36,103 nucleotides of DNA from positions 1-36,103 of the forward strand of contig JAPSJT010000010.1 of assembly GCA_031178045.1 (NCBI GenBank), given 5' to 3'. Below, piece by piece: positions 33,063 to 36,103 of this stretch. The position numbers were made by a program, and so were the translations under genes. The notes under the pieces were generated by a model. That model ran no database searches. It saw only the letters and a list, made by a program, of their open reading frames with translations, and had not been told where the DNA came from. This DNA comes from Agromyces sp. (lineage in GTDB: Bacteria; Actinomycetota; Actinomycetes; Actinomycetales; Microbacteriaceae). Positions within the stretch are counted from its first letter, which is position 1. Every line of letters begins with the position of its first letter.

Positions 33063-33965
33063 TCAGTCCCCCGCACGGGCTTCATCATCCCACGCACCGT
33101 AGACCCGACGCGTGTTCGACGCGAGTTGCGCGCACAGTTCGTCGAGATCCGCGTCGAGCACCTCGGCCATGAACCGCACCGTGTGCGGGACGAGGTAGGG
33201 CGCGTTCGGGCGGCCGCGCAGCGGCACGGGCGTGAGGTACGGGGCGTCCGTCTCGACGAGGATGCGGTCGCGGGGCGCGACCCTCAGGGCCTCACGGAGG
33301 TTCTCGGCGTTTTTGAACGTCAGGTTGCCGGCGAACGAGAGGTACCACCCTGCGTCGCCCGCGAGGCGGGCGAGGTCGGCGCCGCCCGAGAAGCAGTGGA
33401 ACACGGTGCGATCGGGAGCGCCCACCCGCCGGAGCGTCGCGACGACGTCGTCATGCGCCTCACGGTCGTGGATCTGCAGGGCGACGCCGTGCCGCTTCGC
33501 GATGTCGATGTGCGCCTCGAACGAGCGGAACTGCGCCCCACGGCCGGCCTCACCGGTGCGATAGAAGTCGAGCCCCGTCTCGCCGACGGCGCGCACCCGC
33601 GGCTGCGCGGCGAGCTCGTCGATGACGGCGAGGGCGTCGTCGAGGCCGCCGGATGCCTCGAGCTCGGGCGCCTCGTTCGGGTGCAGCGCCACCGCCGCGA
33701 GCAGACGGGGCTCCCGCGCCGCCGCCTCGGCCGACCAGCGGCTCGTGACGACGTCGGTGCCGACCTGCACGGCGCCCGCGATGCCGACGGATGCCGCTCG
33801 CTCGAGGTGCTCGTGCACGTCGAGCGGGAGGGCGCCGTCGGCGATCTCGAGATGCGTGTGGTTGTCGTAGACGGGTACGGCGAGCGGCTCGGGCTGTGGC
33901 GGGTACTCGACGGGACGGCCGCCGTCGGCGCGGGTGCGCAGGTGCTCGGGCGAGGCGTTCGTCAC
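33063..33965 (-). CDS. tatD: TatD family metal-dependent hydrolase
   Basis: A 300-residue TIM-barrel nuclease of the amidohydrolase superfamily; TatD enzymes have 3'-5' exonuclease activity on DNA and RNA. The metal ligands are visible: HTHLE near 36-40, Glu in VGETGLDFY, His in QIHDREA, His in VFHCFSGG, and Asp in ETDAPYLTP. Residues 1-30 are a polar N-terminal extension. The GTG at 33965 has GGAG 10 nt upstream and lies 7 nt after the metS stop. metS-tatD-rsmA is a widely conserved order. Confidence 0.93.
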   Translation of the reverse strand: MTNASPEHLRTRADGGRPVEYPPQPEPLAVPVYDNHTHLEIADGALPLDVHEHLERAASVGIAGAVQVGTDVVTSRWSAEAAAREPRLLAAVALHPNEAPELEASGGLDDALAVIDELAAQPRVRAVGETGLDFYRTGEAGRGAQFRSFEAHIDIAKRHGVALQIHDREAHDDVVATLRRVGAPDRTVFHCFSGGADLARLAGDAGWYLSFAGNLTFKNAENLREALRVAPRDRILVETDAPYLTPVPLRGRPNAPYLVPHTVRFMAEVLDADLDELCAQLASNTRRVYGAWDDEARAGD

Positions 33966-33972
33966 GCCGCGA

Positions 33973-35532
33973 TCACTCCGCGACCTCGATGCGCGGGAAG
34001 AGCGCCTCGAGCGGGGAGACGCGCTCGCCGAGGGTCCACTCGTTCGCCCGGTCGATGCGCTGCTCCTGCACGGTGCCGGGGGCGCCGAGCGCGGTCCAGA
34101 GCTTCGCGGTCGCCTTCGGCAGCACCGGCGAGAGCAGCACGGCGAGGGTGCCGAGTCCGTGGTACGCGGTGGCGAGCACCGTCTCGAGCCGGGCGCGCTG
34201 GTGCGGGTCCTTGGCGAGCGTCCACGGCTCCTCGACCGTGAGGTACCCGTTCAGCGCGTCGACGAGCTCCCACGTCGCCGCGATGGCGTCGTGCACGGCG
34301 AGTCGTTCGACGGCCGCCCACGAGGCATCCGTCGCACGCTGCTCGATCGACGCGATCTCATGGTCGGCGGCCGAGAGTTCGGCGGCGGCCGGCACGACGC
34401 CCCCGCAGTAGCGCGTGATCATCGCGACGACGCGCGAGGCGAGGTTGCCGAAGCCGTTCGCGAGCTCGGCCTGGTAACGGGCGGCGAGATCCTCCCACGA
34501 GAACGAGCCGTCCTGCCCGAAGTTGATCGCCGAGAGGAAGTAGTACCGGAACGCATCGGAGCCGAACGTCTCGGTGATCTGCTCGGGCGCGATGCCCGTG
34601 AGCTTCGATTTCGACATCTTCTCGCCGCCGACGAGCAGCCAGCCGTGCGCGAACACGCCGCGCGGCACGTCGACGCCCGCCGCCATGAGCATGGCCGGCC
34701 AGATGACGGCGTGGAAACGCAGGATGTCCTTGCCGATGATGTGCTGGGCCGGCCAGCGGCGGGTGAACTCGGCGTCGTCCTGCCCGTAGCCGACGGCGGT
34801 GATGTAGTTCAGCAGGGCGTCGAACCAGACATAGACGACGTGCGAGTCGTCCCACGGCACCTTCACGCCCCAGTCGAACGTCGATCGCGAGATCGAGAGA
34901 TCGGCGAGCCCCGAACGCACGAACGACAGCACCTCGTTGCGCGCCGACTCGGGCTGGACGAAGTCGGGGCGCTCCTCGTAGAGCGCGAGCAGCTGCTCGG
35001 CGAAGGCGCTCATGCGGAAGAAGTAGTTCTTCTCGTGCAGGAGCTCCACGGGCTTCGAGTGGATGGCGCAGACGAGCTGACCCTCGTACTCGCCTTCGCC
35101 CGGAAGCAGCTCGGACTGCTGCTTGTACTCCTCGCAGCCGACGCAGTAGTAGCCCTCGTACTCCCCCGTGTAGATGTGGCCGTCGTCGTAGAGCTTCTGC
35201 AGGAACTTCTGCACGTTCGTCTCGTGCCGGTCCTCGGTGGTGCGGATGAAGTCGTCGTTCGCGATGTCGACCGTCTCGAGCAGCGGGACCCACGCCTCGG
35301 CGACGAGCTTGTCGGCCCATTCCTTCGGCGTGACGCCGTTGGCGGTCGCCGTGCGGAGGATCTTCTGGCCGTGCTCGTCGGTGCCGGTGAGCATCCACGT
35401 GTCGTCGCCCGCCTGCCGGTGCCACCGTGCGAGCACGTCGGTGGCCACCTCGGTGTACGCGTGACCGATGTGGGGCACGTCGTTGACATAGAAGATGGGC
35501 GTGGTGACAGAGAACGAGGAGGCGTCGGCCAT
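33973..35532 (-). CDS. metS: Methionine--tRNA ligase
   Basis: A 519-residue class I synthetase (also called metG). PHIGHAYTE carries the HIGH motif (21-24) and KMSKS is at 305-309. The connective peptide has one zinc knuckle: Cys130-x2-Cys133 and Cys155-x2-His158. An alpha-helical anticodon-binding domain follows (about 360-500). It is short and lacks the C-terminal EMAP/Trbp111-like dimerisation domain. No ribosome-binding site is seen; TAGGAT lies 7 nt before the ATG at 35532, predicting a leaderless mRNA. First gene of the metS-tatD-rsmA cluster. Confidence 0.96.
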   Translation of the reverse strand: MADASSFSVTTPIFYVNDVPHIGHAYTEVATDVLARWHRQAGDDTWMLTGTDEHGQKILRTATANGVTPKEWADKLVAEAWVPLLETVDIANDDFIRTTEDRHETNVQKFLQKLYDDGHIYTGEYEGYYCVGCEEYKQQSELLPGEGEYEGQLVCAIHSKPVELLHEKNYFFRMSAFAEQLLALYEERPDFVQPESARNEVLSFVRSGLADLSISRSTFDWGVKVPWDDSHVVYVWFDALLNYITAVGYGQDDAEFTRRWPAQHIIGKDILRFHAVIWPAMLMAAGVDVPRGVFAHGWLLVGGEKMSKSKLTGIAPEQITETFGSDAFRYYFLSAINFGQDGSFSWEDLAARYQAELANGFGNLASRVVAMITRYCGGVVPAAAELSAADHEIASIEQRATDASWAAVERLAVHDAIAATWELVDALNGYLTVEEPWTLAKDPHQRARLETVLATAYHGLGTLAVLLSPVLPKATAKLWTALGAPGTVQEQRIDRANEWTLGERVSPLEALFPRIEVAE

Positions 35533-35539
35533 AGGTGCA

Positions 35540-35545
35540 ATCCTA
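35540..35545 (-). promoter_or_regulatory. Putative -10 of metS, leaderless geometry
   Basis: TAGGAT on the minus strand, then 7 nt (TGCACCT) and ATG. Confidence 0.55.
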
Positions 35546-35574
35546 TGGGCGAGCGGATGCCCCTCCGGCCCGGG

Positions 35575-36103
35575 TTACACGCCCCGCTCGCGCTCCGCGC
35601 GCTCCTCGCGATGGCGGCGGCGAACGCTTCCGTCGCCGATCGCGGGCGGCACCGCCTCCTCGACGTCGAGATGGTCGTGCGGCGTCGGCACGCCGAGCGT
35701 GACGTCCTGTTCCTTGAGTTCGGGTTCACGCACGTGCTGGCCCGGATACTCGACGATTCGCAGGCCGAGCACGATCTTGCCCGGCGCCTCGCGCTTGTCG
35801 AGCGCGCGGTACGCGTCGGCGACCTCATCGAGGGGGAAGACGTCGGCGATCGGCAGGCGGATCCGGCGGGCGGCGGCGAGCGAGGCCACGCGGCCGAGCG
35901 CCACGACGTCGCCCGCCGACGCCCGCACGGCGTCGTGCTCGTCGACCGCGTCCCAGTCGAGCAGGGTCAGCACCCGGGACGGGGGCACGCCGAGCTCCTC
36001 GGCCGAACCGGTCTCCCCGCCGAGGAAGTCGAGGAAGGCGGTCACGGGGTCGCTCGTGAGGGCGCGAACGCGATCGGCGAGCCGCGGCCCGTACTCGGTC
36101 GGG
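35575..36103 (-). CDS. NADP-dependent zinc-type/quinone oxidoreductase (MDR family), C-terminal part
   Basis: The 5' part lies beyond the right edge; the frame stays open to base 36103. The visible part starts PTEYGPRLADRVRALTSDPV and continues with VTAFLDFLGGE, GVPPSRVLTLLDWDAV, AARRIRLPIADVFPLDEVADAYRALDKREAPGKIVLGL. This is the end of a medium-chain dehydrogenase/reductase, where LDEVADAYRALDKREAPGKIVL is the typical C-terminal helix and strand. After this fold end come about 55 extra residues, charged and basic at the end (RRRHREERAERERGV), which is unusual for the family. Stop codon TAA. It lies upstream of metS on the same strand with a 42-bp gap. Confidence 0.8.
   Translation of the reverse strand, partial: PTEYGPRLADRVRALTSDPVTAFLDFLGGETGSAEELGVPPSRVLTLLDWDAVDEHDAVRASAGDVVALGRVASLAAARRIRLPIADVFPLDEVADAYRALDKREAPGKIVLGLRIVEYPGQHVREPELKEQDVTLGVPTPHDHLDVEEAVPPAIGDGSVRRRHREERAERERGV

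Noticed and set aside
30624-34241. Open frame of 1205 codons on the plus strand opposite ispE, rsmA and tatD
   Set aside because: Same GC artefact; low-complexity Arg/Val/Asp content and three well-identified genes on the minus strand.

Overview
This window is high-GC actinobacterial chromosome. It most likely comes from a Microbacteriaceae-type genome (an Agromyces, Leifsonia or Microbacterium relative). The grounds are the very strong GC bias at third codon positions, gene neighbourhoods typical of that group (eno-ftsB-DUF501, mazG-mfd-pth-rplY, tRNA-Gln-glmU-prs, metS-tatD-rsmA-ispE), and the recurrent GGATGCC/GGCATCC word. Genus and species cannot be fixed from the sequence alone. Almost all genes are ordinary core housekeeping genes. 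I see no insertion sequence, prophage, CRISPR array or rRNA, and exactly one tRNA.

Layout, left to right. (1) 1-3939, minus strand: enolase, FtsB/DivIC-type septum protein, DUF501 protein, a secreted membrane-anchored subtilase and the first codons of a flavoprotein dehydrogenase. The middle genes are joined by ATGA overlaps. (2) 3940-4325: a 386-bp gene-free gap packed with inverted repeats, followed by hisS and an NTF2-like protein (minus). (3) 6315-8470, plus: an ABC exporter pair. (4) 8486-9948, minus: mazG and a LysE-type exporter, divergent from nhaA and a coupled small protein (plus, 10033-11570). (5) 11618-17577: mfd (minus), an RNase HI with an extra C-terminal module (plus), pth and rplY (minus). 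(6) 17749-20347: gntK (minus) divergent from gnd (plus), together feeding gluconate into the oxidative pentose phosphate pathway; gnd is followed by a 31-codon remnant of a DUF202 gene and a small membrane protein. (7) 20382-25138, minus: tRNA-Gln(UUG), glmU, prs, an acyl-CoA ligase and a DNA-binding protein in one tight chain; a MarR-type regulator follows on the plus strand. (8) 25808-28496, minus: a metQ-metN-metI methionine importer. (9) 28679-35532, minus: metS, tatD, rsmA, a DUF4287/SRPBCC-like protein, ispE and a Uup-type ABC-F ATPase, then the C-terminal part of a medium-chain dehydrogenase running off the right edge.

No obvious new enzyme system is present. The most unusual signals are at the level of expression and non-coding structure: (a) seven genes have a TAGNNT hexamer placed exactly 6-7 nt before the start codon, predicting leaderless mRNAs, one of these hexamers being built from the stop codon of the upstream gene; (b) glmU begins 1 nt after the 3' end of tRNA-Gln, so tRNA 3' processing would itself create a leaderless glmU mRNA; (c) the hisS-eno gap holds a perfect 10-bp hairpin plus a 60-nt two-stem imperfect palindrome; (d) a DUF202 gene has been cut down to its N-terminal motif and now sits in a TGATG coupling; (e) perfect operator-like palindromes lie upstream of metQ and between gntK and gnd.
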